Shown here: positions 26,915-35,671 of the stretch, piece by piece
Position numbering within the stretch: the stretch's first letter is position 1
Layout of the letters: each line of letters begins with the position of its first letter
Source of the DNA: Myxococcales bacterium
Lineage (GTDB): Bacteria > Myxococcota_A > Polyangia > Polyangiales > Polyangiaceae
Direction: 5' to 3'
Assembly: GCA_025359105.1 (NCBI GenBank)
Contig: JANYHK010000087.1
Coordinates: 1-41,978, forward strand
Length of the DNA stretch: 41,978 bases
Made by a program: the position numbers and the translations under genes
The notes under the pieces: generated by a model
The model's database searches: none
What the model saw: the letters and a program-made list of their open reading frames with translations, nothing else
Told to the model about the DNA's origin: nothing

Positions 26915-27667
26915 TCAGAACGCGACGCCGGCGCCCGCCGTCACAGCCCGCTCGCCTGCGAACGCCCACTCGACCGACAGATCGACCGGCGCGAGCGACA
27001 GGACCAGCCCGACCGCGGGCTGGTAGTGGAACTTGTCGGAGCCCGTGAGCGACTGGCCTCGCTGGGTCCAGAGCACCGGGCCGCCGAAGAGCCGGCCCGC
27101 GACGTACGGCGTGACGGGTCCCCAGGTCTTGCCGAGGGTGAGGCCGCCGCGGACGTCGTACGCGGTGAAGTGCGCGCTCTCGCCGCGCGTCGATACCGTG
27201 CGCGCCACCGACGCACCTGCGGACACGCTGCCGAGGACGAACGGCCAGGCGCCACGCTCGTCGACGAGGCGATGCGCGTACGCGCCGAAGAAGAGCCAGC
27301 CCGGCCCCATGGCGTGCGATTCGTCCGTGTCGAGCGCGCCGTCCGCGATCCCGCCGGCCCCGAGCTGGGCGACGCCGCGCGTGCCGACCGGCGCCTCCCC
27401 CGACACGACGACGGCGTGGCGCGCGAACGTCGCGCGCACGTCGCCGGAAAACGAGAGCACCGTCTGCGCATAGCTGTACGAGACCGCCACGCGCGCAACC
27501 GTCGGGTGCGTGGAGCCATGGCCCGCGCCGTCGTCGCCGCCGCACGTCGTCACTCCCGTCGGACCGACGGGCGGGGAGAGGCCTCAGGCGAAAGCCTCCC
27601 GCGGCCGGAGGAGGCCGACGCAGAGCGCTGCGAACGCGAGGTGGGCGAGGGCGGGGGCGAGCTTCAC
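26915..27667 (-). CDS. Signal peptide + in-frame UGA + beta-barrel-like domain: candidate second selenoprotein (or nonsense-mutated gene)
   Basis: From GTG 27667 the frame encodes a full signal peptide (KLAPALAHLAFAALCVGLL, then RPREAFA), then TGA at 27586-27584, then continues in the same frame through SPPVGPTGVTTCGGDDGAG into about 200 residues. Those residues have alternating beta strands (VARVAVSYSYAQTVLSFSGD, GPGWLFFGAYAHRL, VGLVLSLAPVDLSVEWAF) and end in VAF, like a small outer-membrane barrel. If translation began at the GTG at 27553 the barrel would have no export signal. Reading UGA as Sec gives a 250-aa protein with U28 at the mature N terminus and C40 nearby. A hairpin with SECIS geometry follows the UGA. 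A point-mutated gene is the main alternative. I know no established selenoprotein family with this layout. No convincing Shine-Dalgarno precedes 27667. Confidence 0.55.
27555..27583 (-). promoter_or_regulatory. Candidate bacterial SECIS hairpin of the beta-barrel gene
   Basis: On the minus strand CCCGTC (27571-27566), loop GGTCC (27565-27561) and GACGGG (27560-27555) form a perfect 6-bp stem. The loop begins 19 nt after the UGA. Stem, loop start (GGTC) and distance nearly copy the deiodinase hairpin at 3194-3211. Confidence 0.5.
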
Positions 27668-27774
27668 TTGGAGCGCGGGGAAACATAGGGCGCACCCCCT
27701 AAGGCGGTAACCCCATGACATCGTTGTTTAACATTTCTTGTTGCACATTGACCCACCTTGGACCACATTACCGC

Positions 27775-29184
27775 ATGTTCCGGAACGCCTCCCTCCTCTT
27801 GATTTTAGCCTTCGCGGCGGCTTGCAGCGGCGCCTCCACCGACGGCGCCTCGGCCGAAGAGGCCGATCTGACGGCGACCGACACCGCCGTGGCCGACCTC
27901 GCGGGGCAGGCGACCCATGCGCTCACCGTGACGGTCAGCGCGAAGACCTCGTCCAAGGTGTCCGACGCGATGGTCGCGGCGGCGGCGCGCGGTGTGGTCA
28001 CGCGGGCCATCGTCGTCGACGGAAGCTTCGATGCGACATGGACGCTCCAGCAGCACCTCGAGTCGAGCGGGGTCGACACCGACGTCCGCACGACGTCACC
28101 GGCGCCTCCGGTCCTCGCGATCGCGGACGGGACGGCGCTCGTGAAGAACGGCGCCAAGCTCACGCGCGAGACGGGCGGCGACGCGGTGGGCGGCTTCTCC
28201 AAAAAGTTCGACGACGCCCTCCGCCCCGGCGGCCCCGCGCGTCCCGGCGCGTTCATCGGAGCCGGGAAGGTGAAGATCCTACCGATGCCGGACTCCGGCG
28301 ACGACCGGCTCGCCGAGCTCCTCGCGACCGCGCAGCACACGATCGATCTGTCGATTTACCAGCTCCAGGAGCGGCGGATGGTCGGCGCGCTCGTCGCGGC
28401 GGCCGCGCGCGGCGTCACCGTCCGCGTGATGCTCGAGCCGCGCACCGTCGGCGCGAAGAACTTCGACGCGATGAGCAGCGAGCTGACCGCCGGCGGCGTG
28501 AAGGTGCTCGCGACGCCGCCCGCGTTCGACAGCCACCGCAACGTCGACCACGCCAAGTTCTGCCTGGTGGACGACAAGGAGCTCGTCTTCGGCACCGGGA
28601 ACATGGTGAAAAGCAGCATGGGTGGAGTTTCGCTCGCGCCCTACCAGCTCCGCGACTTCTGGATCGAGGACGGCCGCAAGGCGAGCATCGACGCCGCGCG
28701 CGCTCTCTTCGACGCCGACATCGCCCGCCGCGACACGACGTCGCTCGACATGAGCGCGCTCGTTCTGTCGCCGGACAACGCCGACGCGCAGATCGTCGCG
28801 CTCGTCGACGGCGCGACCCGCCGCCTCTTCGTCTACAACCAGTCGCTCAATGACGCCGATCTCATCGCGCGCCTCCTCAAGGCGAAGACGCGCGGCGTCG
28901 ACGTGCACGTGCTGCTGGGCTTCCAGCCGGGCTTCGGCGGCGCGCCGCCGGCGAACGACCCCACGATCGCCCAGCTGAAGGCCGGCGGCGTGACGGCCGG
29001 GTACCTGAAGACGCACTACCTCCACGGCAAGGCGATCGTCGCCGACGATCACGCGTACGTCGGCTCGCAGAACTTCACGAGCGGTGGGCTGCACAACAAC
29101 CGCGAGCTCGGTGAGATCTTCGACGACGCCGACCTCGTCAAGACGCTGGCGACGACCTTCCAGAAGGACGAAGCCGCCCAGTAG
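27775..29184 (+). CDS. Phospholipase D-like lipoprotein
   Basis: 469 aa from ATG 27775, which opens a lipoprotein signal (LLLILAFAAAC|SGAS). An in-frame ATG at 27715 gives a poorer start. Two HKD motifs are complete: HAKFCLVDDKELVFGTGN (about residue 259) and HGKAIVADDHAYVGSQNF (about residue 417), each with the His-x-Lys-x4-Asp and following Gly-Ser/Thr-x-Asn. This matches a bilobed PLD/nuclease-type catalytic core. The first 130 mature residues resemble a degenerate third copy (AMVAAAARGVVTRAIVVDG, then VLAIADGTALVKN). It is probably an extracytoplasmic phosphodiesterase or transphosphatidylase. The substrate (lipid or nucleic acid) cannot be told. Confidence 0.92.
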   Translation: MFRNASLLLILAFAAACSGASTDGASAEEADLTATDTAVADLAGQATHALTVTVSAKTSSKVSDAMVAAAARGVVTRAIVVDGSFDATWTLQQHLESSGVDTDVRTTSPAPPVLAIADGTALVKNGAKLTRETGGDAVGGFSKKFDDALRPGGPARPGAFIGAGKVKILPMPDSGDDRLAELLATAQHTIDLSIYQLQERRMVGALVAAAARGVTVRVMLEPRTVGAKNFDAMSSELTAGGVKVLATPPAFDSHRNVDHAKFCLVDDKELVFGTGNMVKSSMGGVSLAPYQLRDFWIEDGRKASIDAARALFDADIARRDTTSLDMSALVLSPDNADAQIVALVDGATRRLFVYNQSLNDADLIARLLKAKTRGVDVHVLLGFQPGFGGAPPANDPTIAQLKAGGVTAGYLKTHYLHGKAIVADDHAYVGSQNFTSGGLHNNRELGEIFDDADLVKTLATTFQKDEAAQ

Positions 29185-29216
29185 CCGCGGCCCGCCGCGC
29201 CCCGTATCCTTTCGGG

Positions 29217-30476
29217 ATGGCGACGACGCGACGCAAGGTGCTCCTCTATACGCTGGGCGGCGTCGCGGCGGCGGGGGCTGGCGTCGTCGGCTATGCCGAG
29301 TGGCGCACGCGCGGGAAAGCCTCCACAGTCGTGCGCGACAAGGACGGCTACCTCGTCAAGGGAGCCCACCTCGAGGCGAGGAGGCGGCTCGGCCGCACCG
29401 GGCTCGACGTAGGCGTCGTGGGCATCGGCGCCGGCGGTCTGGTCGGGCCCGATCCGATCCGGCGCGCCGCCGAGCTCGGCATGAACTACATCGACACGGC
29501 GACCTGCTACGGCGGCAGCGAGGCGCTCATCGGCCGCGCGCTACGCGAGTCGCCGGGGCTCAGGGACAAGCTCGTCATCGCCACCAAGTGGGACCCCGGC
29601 CCGAAGACGCCCAAGGAGCGCATGCTCGAGTCGCTCGACCAGAGCCTCAAGCGCATGGGCACCGACGTCATCGACGTCATGCAGGTGCACTGGCTCGGCG
29701 GCGGGCACGTCGAGCACGACGAGGGCTCCGTCCGCCTCGACAACGACGAGCTCTACGAGGCGATGGAGATCGCCAAGGCGAAGGGCAAGGTGCGCTTCTT
29801 CGGCGCGACCTCCCACCACGCCGATCGCGCGAAGATCCTGATGCACGCGCTCGACAAGGGGAAGTTCGACGTCCTCCTCGTGAAGATGAACGTCCTCGAC
29901 TACGAGTCGGCCGGCCTGCCCGCGCTCCTCGCCAAGGCCAAGGAGAAGGACGTCGGCGTCGTCGCGATGAAGTCGCAGCCCGGCGGCATGGCGATCCCGA
30001 AGGGCTACGAGGCCTCGAAGTGGAACATCTACCAGTCGAACCTGCGCTGGGTGCTCGAGCACGACATCGCGTGCGTCGTGCAGTCGGCGATCGGGACCGA
30101 CGAGAACGCGCAAGATCTCGCCGTCGGCGCCGCGCAGGATCGCTTCGGGATGCGCGACGGCGCGCTGCTCGAGACGTACGCCGAGGCGCTGAGCCCGGAC
30201 TACTGTCGCAGCTGCGGCGCGTGCGAGGCGGAGTGCCCGGACGGCGTGCGCATCGGCTCCGTCCTGCAGTTCGCGATGTACCACGAGCAGTACGGCTGGA
30301 AAGAGCGCGCGAAGGCCCACTACGCGGCGCTCCCGCCTCACGAGCGGGGGAGCGACGCGTGCGCGTCGTGCGGGATCTGCTCCGCGGTCTGCCCCTACGG
30401 GGTCGACGCGCAGGGTAGGGTCGTCGCTGCCGGAGCGCTCCTGGGCGCAAGGCGGAATTTCCAGGGAACTAGTTGA
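29217..30476 (+). CDS. Aldo/keto reductase fused to a C-terminal 2x[4Fe-4S] ferredoxin-like domain, possible Tat signal
   Basis: 419 aa, 32 bases after the PLD gene. The N terminus (TTRRKVLLYTLGGVAAAGAGVV) combines a twin Arg with a hydrophobic helix, a possible Tat signal or anchor. The AKR barrel has the full catalytic set: Asp and Tyr in NYIDTATCYGGSEALIGRAL, Lys in KLVIATKWD and His in VIDVMQVHWLG. The end carries two iron-sulfur motifs, CRSCGACEAECP (about 330) and CASCGICSAVCP (about 381). Such AKR-ferredoxin fusions are probably electron-transfer-linked oxidoreductases rather than NADPH sugar reductases. The substrate is unknown. Confidence 0.93.
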   Translation: MATTRRKVLLYTLGGVAAAGAGVVGYAEWRTRGKASTVVRDKDGYLVKGAHLEARRRLGRTGLDVGVVGIGAGGLVGPDPIRRAAELGMNYIDTATCYGGSEALIGRALRESPGLRDKLVIATKWDPGPKTPKERMLESLDQSLKRMGTDVIDVMQVHWLGGGHVEHDEGSVRLDNDELYEAMEIAKAKGKVRFFGATSHHADRAKILMHALDKGKFDVLLVKMNVLDYESAGLPALLAKAKEKDVGVVAMKSQPGGMAIPKGYEASKWNIYQSNLRWVLEHDIACVVQSAIGTDENAQDLAVGAAQDRFGMRDGALLETYAEALSPDYCRSCGACEAECPDGVRIGSVLQFAMYHEQYGWKERAKAHYAALPPHERGSDACASCGICSAVCPYGVDAQGRVVAAGALLGARRNFQGTS

Positions 30477-30507
30477 CCGGCACAGGTGGCTTTCTTAGCG
30501 TGAGGGC

Positions 30508-31074
30508 GTGACCCGCCCCGAACGGCCCAAGCCCGACGCCTCCACGCCCGATCTCGAGAGCCTCGACGCGGCATGGGAGGAGCACAAGGGGCTCGCCGAC
30601 GAGACCGACGAAGCGGCCGACGAAGCGGCCGATCTGCAAAGCGATCTCGACGACGTCGACGAAGGCTGGGAGACGGTACCCGATCCGCAGGGCGGACCAC
30701 CGCAGCGCCGGCGCGTATCCCCGAAGGAGCGCGCGCGACGCAAGCGCGACAAGCAGCGGGCGAAGGCCGACCTCGCGGCGAGCAAACAGAAGAGCAAGGG
30801 GAAGCGACGCAGCGCGCCGCCCGGCAGCCGAGACGCAGACGCAGACGACGACGGAGGCGACAGCTCGTCGTCGGACGACGGAGGCGGCGTCGCCTCCGAA
30901 CGAGCCCCGAAGAGCGAGGAGCGCCCCGTCCGCCCGCAAGCCCCGAAGAGCGCCAAGGCGCTCGCCGCTGCCAAGGCCGCAAAAAAGACGCGCGACACCC
31001 GCACCGTCGTGATGATCGCGGTCGCCGCCGTCGTCGCCGTGGCTGCTCTTTACTTCATGATGACGAGTCGCTGA
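30508..31074 (+). CDS. Charged low-complexity protein with C-terminal membrane anchor
   Basis: 188 aa, GTG start, 31 bases after the AKR stop. Residues 1-55 are acidic (EEHKGLADETDEAADEAADL, then DLDDVDEGWE). Residues 65-105 are basic (SPKERARRKRDKQRAKADL, then KSKGKRRSAPPG). An Asp/Ser-rich stretch follows, then Lys/Ala. The last 22 residues are a single membrane helix (TVVMIAVAAVVAVAALYFMM) with only TSR behind it, so it is a tail-anchored topology with the bulk in the cytoplasm. No family recognised. Confidence 0.72.
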   Translation: MTRPERPKPDASTPDLESLDAAWEEHKGLADETDEAADEAADLQSDLDDVDEGWETVPDPQGGPPQRRRVSPKERARRKRDKQRAKADLAASKQKSKGKRRSAPPGSRDADADDDGGDSSSSDDGGGVASERAPKSEERPVRPQAPKSAKALAAAKAAKKTRDTRTVVMIAVAAVVAVAALYFMMTSR

Positions 31075-31214
31075 CGTGGGCGTGTGCGCGGGGCGGAGGG
31101 AGTGCTCCAGAGGCGCCGGTGTACGCGGACGGAGCCGCTTTCTTGGGTTGGCGGGCGCGTTCAAGGGAGACTGCGTTCGTCCGTTCCGTAGGTACGGCGA
31201 AGGCAGGACCCCCG

Positions 31215-31337
31215 ATGAGCGCGATCTCGATGCGACTGGATGCTCCGTTCTGGGCGACGTTGGTTGCGTGCGCGCTCGCGACCAGCTGCGTCGTCATGCT
31301 CACCATCGCGGCGCGGGCGGCGGGCATCGTCGGCTAG
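31215..31337 (+). CDS. Possible 40-aa single-TM small protein
   Basis: ATG 31215 to TAG 31337 encodes a 40-aa peptide with one hydrophobic helix (FWATLVACALATSCVVMLTI). AGGCAGGA lies upstream at a usable distance. It fills an otherwise gene-free stretch before the peptidase gene. The length alone does not prove it is coding. Confidence 0.35.
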   Translation: MSAISMRLDAPFWATLVACALATSCVVMLTIAARAAGIVG

Positions 31338-31351
31338 GAGCCGCGCTTGGC

Positions 31352-32893
31352 ATGGTGGGCCTGGCCGGCCTGCTCGGCCTGGTCGGCGCGCTGGGTGGCT
31401 GCGAGCCCAAAACCGTCGCGCAGACGGGGCCGTTGGTCGACGCCGGTGAGGTCGCTACGGCACCCTCTGCGCGGGAGGACGCGCTCGCCCCCGCTCCGGC
31501 GGCGCCCGTCGTCCCCGTCGATCTCGAGGCCGTTCTGCGCGCCGCTCCCGCGGCCGAGCGTCTCACGGGCAACATCCTCACCGCGGGGCACGTCATGGAG
31601 ACGTTGTCCGAGCTGACGTTCGCGCACCCGACGCGCGTGACCGGTACCAAGGGCCACGAGGAGGCCGCCGCATGGGCGATCGACGCCTTCAAGAAAGCAG
31701 GCCTCACGAGCGCGCGCGCCGAGCCGTTCACGATCGCGCACGGCTGGGAGCGCCGCGCCGCGCGCGCGAAGCTCGTCGCGCCGGCCGAGCGGACGCTGCA
31801 CGTGGCGCCCGCGGCGTGGTTTCCTCCGACGCCGGACGAAGGCGTGCGCGCCGAGATCGTCCACCCCGCCGAGCTCAGCGTGGACGCGGTGAAGAAGAGC
31901 GCGGCGCGCCTCAAGGGCAAGATCGTCCTGCTCGATGCAGCGAACAAGACGAAGGGCTGGGCCGCGTCGCTCGACGCGCTCCGTGACGCCGGCGTGCTCG
32001 CGCTCGTGAACGCACAGGGCTTGCCCGATCAGGCGCTGTTCGCGCACTCGGCCTGGTACCTCCGCAACCTCGTCGGGCCGCTTCCGATGGTCGATCTCGG
32101 CAGCGAAGACGGAAAGCTCCTCCTGCGACTTCTCGAGAAGGGCCCGGTCACCGTCGAGGTCGTGAGCACGAGCCCGGTCACCGGCGCCGTGCAGGTGCCG
32201 AACGTCGTCGCCGAGATCCGCGGACGCGAGCGGCCCGACGAGTGGGTCCTCGTCGGCGCCCACCTCGACGCGTGGGACTATGGCGAAGGGGCGCAGGACG
32301 ACGGCACCGGCGTCGCCGAGGTGCTCGAGGCGGCGCGCGCGATCCAGGCGCTCGGCGTCGCGCCGCGCCGATCGATCCGCTTCGCGCTCTTCGGCGGCGA
32401 GGAGCAGGGCCTGCTCGGCTCGCGCGCGTACGCCGACGTACACGCGCGCGAGCTCGATCGGCTGAGCCTCGTGCTCGTCACGGACAGCGGCGGCGGCGCG
32501 CCGAAGGGCTTCCTCACTGGAGACGAAGATCTCACGAGGCGCCTCGCGCCGATCGCGAAGCTCCTCGAGGGCCTGGGCGGCGGCGGTCTTTCACCGGCGC
32601 TGCAGTGCGGCACCGACGCGTGCCCGTTCGCGCTGGTCGGCGTCCCGGCGATCTCGCTCGACTGCGACGAGTCGAAGTATCCCGACATCCACCACCGCGC
32701 CGCCGACACGCTCGACAAGGTCGTCCCCGCCCACGTGGCCCAGGCCGCCGCGATCATGGCGGTCGCGGCGTGGACGGCCGCCGAGGTGCCGGAGCGCATC
32801 GCCCGACGCTCGCTTCATGCAGAGATTGCAGCACGCCTCAAGAAGGCAGAACTGCTGGACGATCTCGCCTTCCGTGGGCTTTTTCAGCCTTGA
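31352..32893 (+). CDS. M28-family zinc aminopeptidase/carboxypeptidase Q-like lipoprotein
   Basis: 513 aa from ATG 31352, which gives a lipobox (GLVGALGGC|EPK). A protease-associated-like insert lies at about residues 130-260. The M28 metallocentre is visible: GAHLDAWDYGEGAQDDGTG (zinc His and bridging Asp), FGGEEQGLLGS (catalytic and ligand Glu), VTDSGGG (Asp) and DIHHRAADT (final His). The order PA domain plus M28 resembles plasma glutamate carboxypeptidase/carboxypeptidase Q. It would hydrolyse peptides or dipeptides outside the cytoplasm. AGGAG lies about 11 bases before the start. Confidence 0.93.
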   Translation: MVGLAGLLGLVGALGGCEPKTVAQTGPLVDAGEVATAPSAREDALAPAPAAPVVPVDLEAVLRAAPAAERLTGNILTAGHVMETLSELTFAHPTRVTGTKGHEEAAAWAIDAFKKAGLTSARAEPFTIAHGWERRAARAKLVAPAERTLHVAPAAWFPPTPDEGVRAEIVHPAELSVDAVKKSAARLKGKIVLLDAANKTKGWAASLDALRDAGVLALVNAQGLPDQALFAHSAWYLRNLVGPLPMVDLGSEDGKLLLRLLEKGPVTVEVVSTSPVTGAVQVPNVVAEIRGRERPDEWVLVGAHLDAWDYGEGAQDDGTGVAEVLEAARAIQALGVAPRRSIRFALFGGEEQGLLGSRAYADVHARELDRLSLVLVTDSGGGAPKGFLTGDEDLTRRLAPIAKLLEGLGGGGLSPALQCGTDACPFALVGVPAISLDCDESKYPDIHHRAADTLDKVVPAHVAQAAAIMAVAAWTAAEVPERIARRSLHAEIAARLKKAELLDDLAFRGLFQP

Positions 32894-33052
32894 AGCCACG
32901 CTCGACGGCCGAGCCCCGACCTCCGACGTTCGACGACTTTGAAGAGCTCGCGGCCACCTTTTGCGACAGAAGTGAATGCTCGGGACGCGTTGCTCGTCTC
33001 TCGTACTAGCGAACTCTACCGTGCCGCAGATGTGTGGAAACGGCCGGGTGAC

Positions 33053-33099
33053 GCATGACGGGTGATGGTCCCATGATCCATCTTGACCAGGCGTCATGC
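33053..33099. promoter_or_regulatory. GCATGACG...CGTCATGC inverted repeat upstream of the small secreted protein gene
   Basis: Perfect 8-bp arms at 33053-33060 and 33092-33099, 31 bases apart, about 75-120 bases before the start. The spacing suggests paired operator half-sites. TTGACC at 33083 lies between the arms as a possible -35, without a good -10. Confidence 0.3.
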
Positions 33100-33171
33100 A
33101 GCCGCAACTCTCATCTAGGCTGATCCGACCCGTCCAGCTCGGGAACGACCGAAGACACAAGGAGACCGGAC

Positions 33172-33498
33172 ATGAAGAAGGCTTTCGTTGGGACCCTCGC
33201 CGTTGCCGTGCTCGCGCTGACCGGACTGAGCCTCGCAGGCGAAGAGCCGCAGTACGAGGTCAAGGGCGGTAAAGGCTCGATCGAGGTCACCACCAAGGGC
33301 AAGTGGCACGTGAACAAGGAATTCCCCTGGAACGTGAAGAACAACGGCGCCGTCGTCGCCGACAAGTCCAAGGTGACCTTCGCCGAGACGTCGGCCAAGA
33401 TCTCCGGCCTGCCCGCGGGCACGCTGCAGATCAAGGGCGCCGTCTGCCTCGGCGCCGAGCAGTGCGTTCCGTTCTCGAAGGACGTCAAAGTCGACTGA
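33172..33498 (+). CDS. Small secreted beta-rich protein, unknown function
   Basis: 108 aa. AGGAG precedes the ATG. The signal peptide (KKAFVGTLAVAVLALTGLSLA) is followed by about 87 mature residues of beta strands: YEVKGGKGSIEVTTKGKWHV, NKEFPWNVKNNGAVVADKSK, then SGLPAGTLQIKGAVCLGAEQCVPF. The two Cys near the end (VCLGAEQC) probably form a disulfide. The pattern recalls thiol-disulfide-interchange DsbD N-domain-like immunoglobulin folds, where 'K-x-G-x-V-C' loops occur, but it is much too short to assign. It is followed after 22 bases by a lipoprotein gene. Confidence 0.82.
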   Translation: MKKAFVGTLAVAVLALTGLSLAGEEPQYEVKGGKGSIEVTTKGKWHVNKEFPWNVKNNGAVVADKSKVTFAETSAKISGLPAGTLQIKGAVCLGAEQCVPFSKDVKVD

Positions 33499-33520
33499 GC
33501 GGAGCCGACGAGGCGACGCC

Positions 33521-35602
33521 ATGCAGGTTCGTCCGCTCGTCGCGATCTCGATCGTCGTCCTCTCCACCGGAGTGGCGTGTGGGAAGGGGAGCGGCTCGTC
33601 GGCGTCGGGGACGGTCGCCCTCTTCGACGCCACCGCGAACCTCGCGACCCCCGAGCACTTCTTCGATATGCCGTTCCCCTCGGACGCGCGCAAGACGGCC
33701 GCGGGGGCGCCGGATTTCACCGGCGTCGGCAACCCGCTCAAGAGCTCGGTGCTCGAGGGGCTGCGCAAGATCGCGATGGAGCGCAAGGGCACGGCGCAGA
33801 TGCCGGTCGCGTACGTCCGCTTCACGGCGCCCGTCGCGCCGCAGGATCCGTCGACGCTCATCGCGGCCGAGAAGACCGCGAAGATCTTGCTCATCGATCT
33901 CGACGCCGGAAGCGCGCTGGTGCCCGTCGTCGCGCAGACGCTCGACCAGGACAGCTACGTGCCCGAGGACGTGCTCGCGATCGCGCCGCGCCCGGGGTTC
34001 GTCCTGGCACCGGCGCACAAGCACGCGTTCGTCGTCATGAAGTCGCTCGGCGACGCGCAGGGCAAGCCGCTCGGCGCGCCGGCGGCCTTCGCGGCGCTGG
34101 CGAGCGCCGGCGCGGGCGCGGGCCCGCTCGCCGACGCGTACGCTCCGCTCTGGCCGGCGCTGGATGCAGTCGGCGTCGCGCGCGGGGACGTCGCGATCGC
34201 CACGGTCTTCACGACCGGCGACGTCGCGAGCGACACCGAGACGATGTCGACCAAGCTCGCCTCGGCCGTCGCCCCCGATCTCCAGAATGTCCACGTCGAT
34301 CCCGACGACGGCGCCGCGCACGAGCGGTACTGCGAGCTGCAGGCGCAGATCACCGACCCGCAGTTCCAGTCGGGGCTTCCGCCCTACGACACCGACGGCC
34401 TGTTTCACGCGGGCGCCGACGGACTGCCCTCCAAGACCCGCGACGAGATCGTGCCCGTCACCATCTCCATGCCGAAGGCGCCGATGCCCGCGGGCGGCTA
34501 CCCGCTCGTCGTCTACTTCCACGGCACCGGCGGCGTCAGCGACGCGATCGCCGATCGCGGGGTGTGGCACCCCGAGACCGACGCGAAGAAGTGCCCGGGC
34601 GGCGAGCTCGACACCTGGAACGGGAAGACCGGGTGCAACACCAAGGGCCTCGGCCCCGCGCACGTCGTCGCCGAGCACGGGATCGGAATGGCCGCCGCTG
34701 CGATGCCCGTGAACCCGCAGCGATTCCCCGCAGGCGCGCACAAGGACCTGCCCGAGTACTTCAACATCAACAACGTCGCGTCGCTGCGCGACATCTTTCG
34801 CCAGGGCGTCATCGAGCAGCGCATCCTGGTGGACGCGCTTCGGCGCCTGCAGGTCGCGCCGAGCGCCGTCGCGGCATGCACGGGGATGTCGCTCCCGACG
34901 GGGGAGACGGCGTTCCACTTCAGGAAGGACCAGCTCTTCGTCCAGGGCCAGTCGATGGGCGCGATGTACGCGAACCTCGTCAGCGCGACCGACGAGCGCG
35001 TGCAGGCGGCGGTGCCCACCGGCGCCGGCGGCTACTGGACGTTCTTCATCCTGCAGACGACGTTCATCGACAAGCTGCCGGCCAAGCTGGGCCTCATCCT
35101 CGGACTACCTGCAGGCTACACGTACATGCACCCGACGCTGGCCCTCGCGCAGGCGGCGCTCGAGCCCGCCGATCCGATGACGCACATGCCGCGTCTCGCG
35201 AAAAATCCCCTGCCGGGGCACCCGTCGCGGCCGGTGTACCAGCCGGTCGGCAAGGGGGACTCGTATTTCCCGACGACCGTGCAGGACGCGGCGGCGCTCG
35301 CGTACGGACACGCGCAGGCGGGGGGCACGGTGTGGCCGTCGATGCAGGAATTGCTCGGCCTCGGGGGACTGGGCGGGGTGCTTCCGCTGCCGGTCTCGCA
35401 GAACGTCACCGGTCCCGGCGGCGCGAAGTCCACGGGCGTCGTCGTGCAGTTCGAAGGGGACGGCGTCTACGATCCGCACGCGATCTACAGCCAGCTCGAC
35501 GCTGTGAAGTACCAGTACGGGTGCTTCTACGCGTCGCTCCTCGCGAGTGGGCACGCGACGGTGCCGGCGCCGGCGCCGCTGGGAACGCCCTGCCCGAACT
35601 GA
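33521..35602 (+). CDS. Large lipoprotein with alpha/beta-hydrolase fold
   Basis: 693 aa. The lipobox is IVVLSTGVAC|GKGS. The N-terminal 270 residues form a beta-rich region (FFDMPFPSDARKT, then LLIDLDAGSALVPVV) like the N-terminal domain of some bacterial lipases. From about 320 a hydrolase core appears: YPLVVYFHGTGGVSD (oxyanion-hole strand), then the nucleophile elbow FVQGQSMGAMYANLV (about residue 476). A C-terminal segment has FEGDGVYDPHAIYSQ. An esterase or lipase role is inferred, and the acid and His of the triad are not assigned. Six or more Cys are consistent with export. Confidence 0.82.
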   Translation: MQVRPLVAISIVVLSTGVACGKGSGSSASGTVALFDATANLATPEHFFDMPFPSDARKTAAGAPDFTGVGNPLKSSVLEGLRKIAMERKGTAQMPVAYVRFTAPVAPQDPSTLIAAEKTAKILLIDLDAGSALVPVVAQTLDQDSYVPEDVLAIAPRPGFVLAPAHKHAFVVMKSLGDAQGKPLGAPAAFAALASAGAGAGPLADAYAPLWPALDAVGVARGDVAIATVFTTGDVASDTETMSTKLASAVAPDLQNVHVDPDDGAAHERYCELQAQITDPQFQSGLPPYDTDGLFHAGADGLPSKTRDEIVPVTISMPKAPMPAGGYPLVVYFHGTGGVSDAIADRGVWHPETDAKKCPGGELDTWNGKTGCNTKGLGPAHVVAEHGIGMAAAAMPVNPQRFPAGAHKDLPEYFNINNVASLRDIFRQGVIEQRILVDALRRLQVAPSAVAACTGMSLPTGETAFHFRKDQLFVQGQSMGAMYANLVSATDERVQAAVPTGAGGYWTFFILQTTFIDKLPAKLGLILGLPAGYTYMHPTLALAQAALEPADPMTHMPRLAKNPLPGHPSRPVYQPVGKGDSYFPTTVQDAAALAYGHAQAGGTVWPSMQELLGLGGLGGVLPLPVSQNVTGPGGAKSTGVVVQFEGDGVYDPHAIYSQLDAVKYQYGCFYASLLASGHATVPAPAPLGTPCPN

Positions 35603-35671
35603 GCCGACGAAGCCCGCAGCGCCGACGAAGCCCGCGACCCCGACGACAACGACGCGCCGCGCGGGCGTCGC

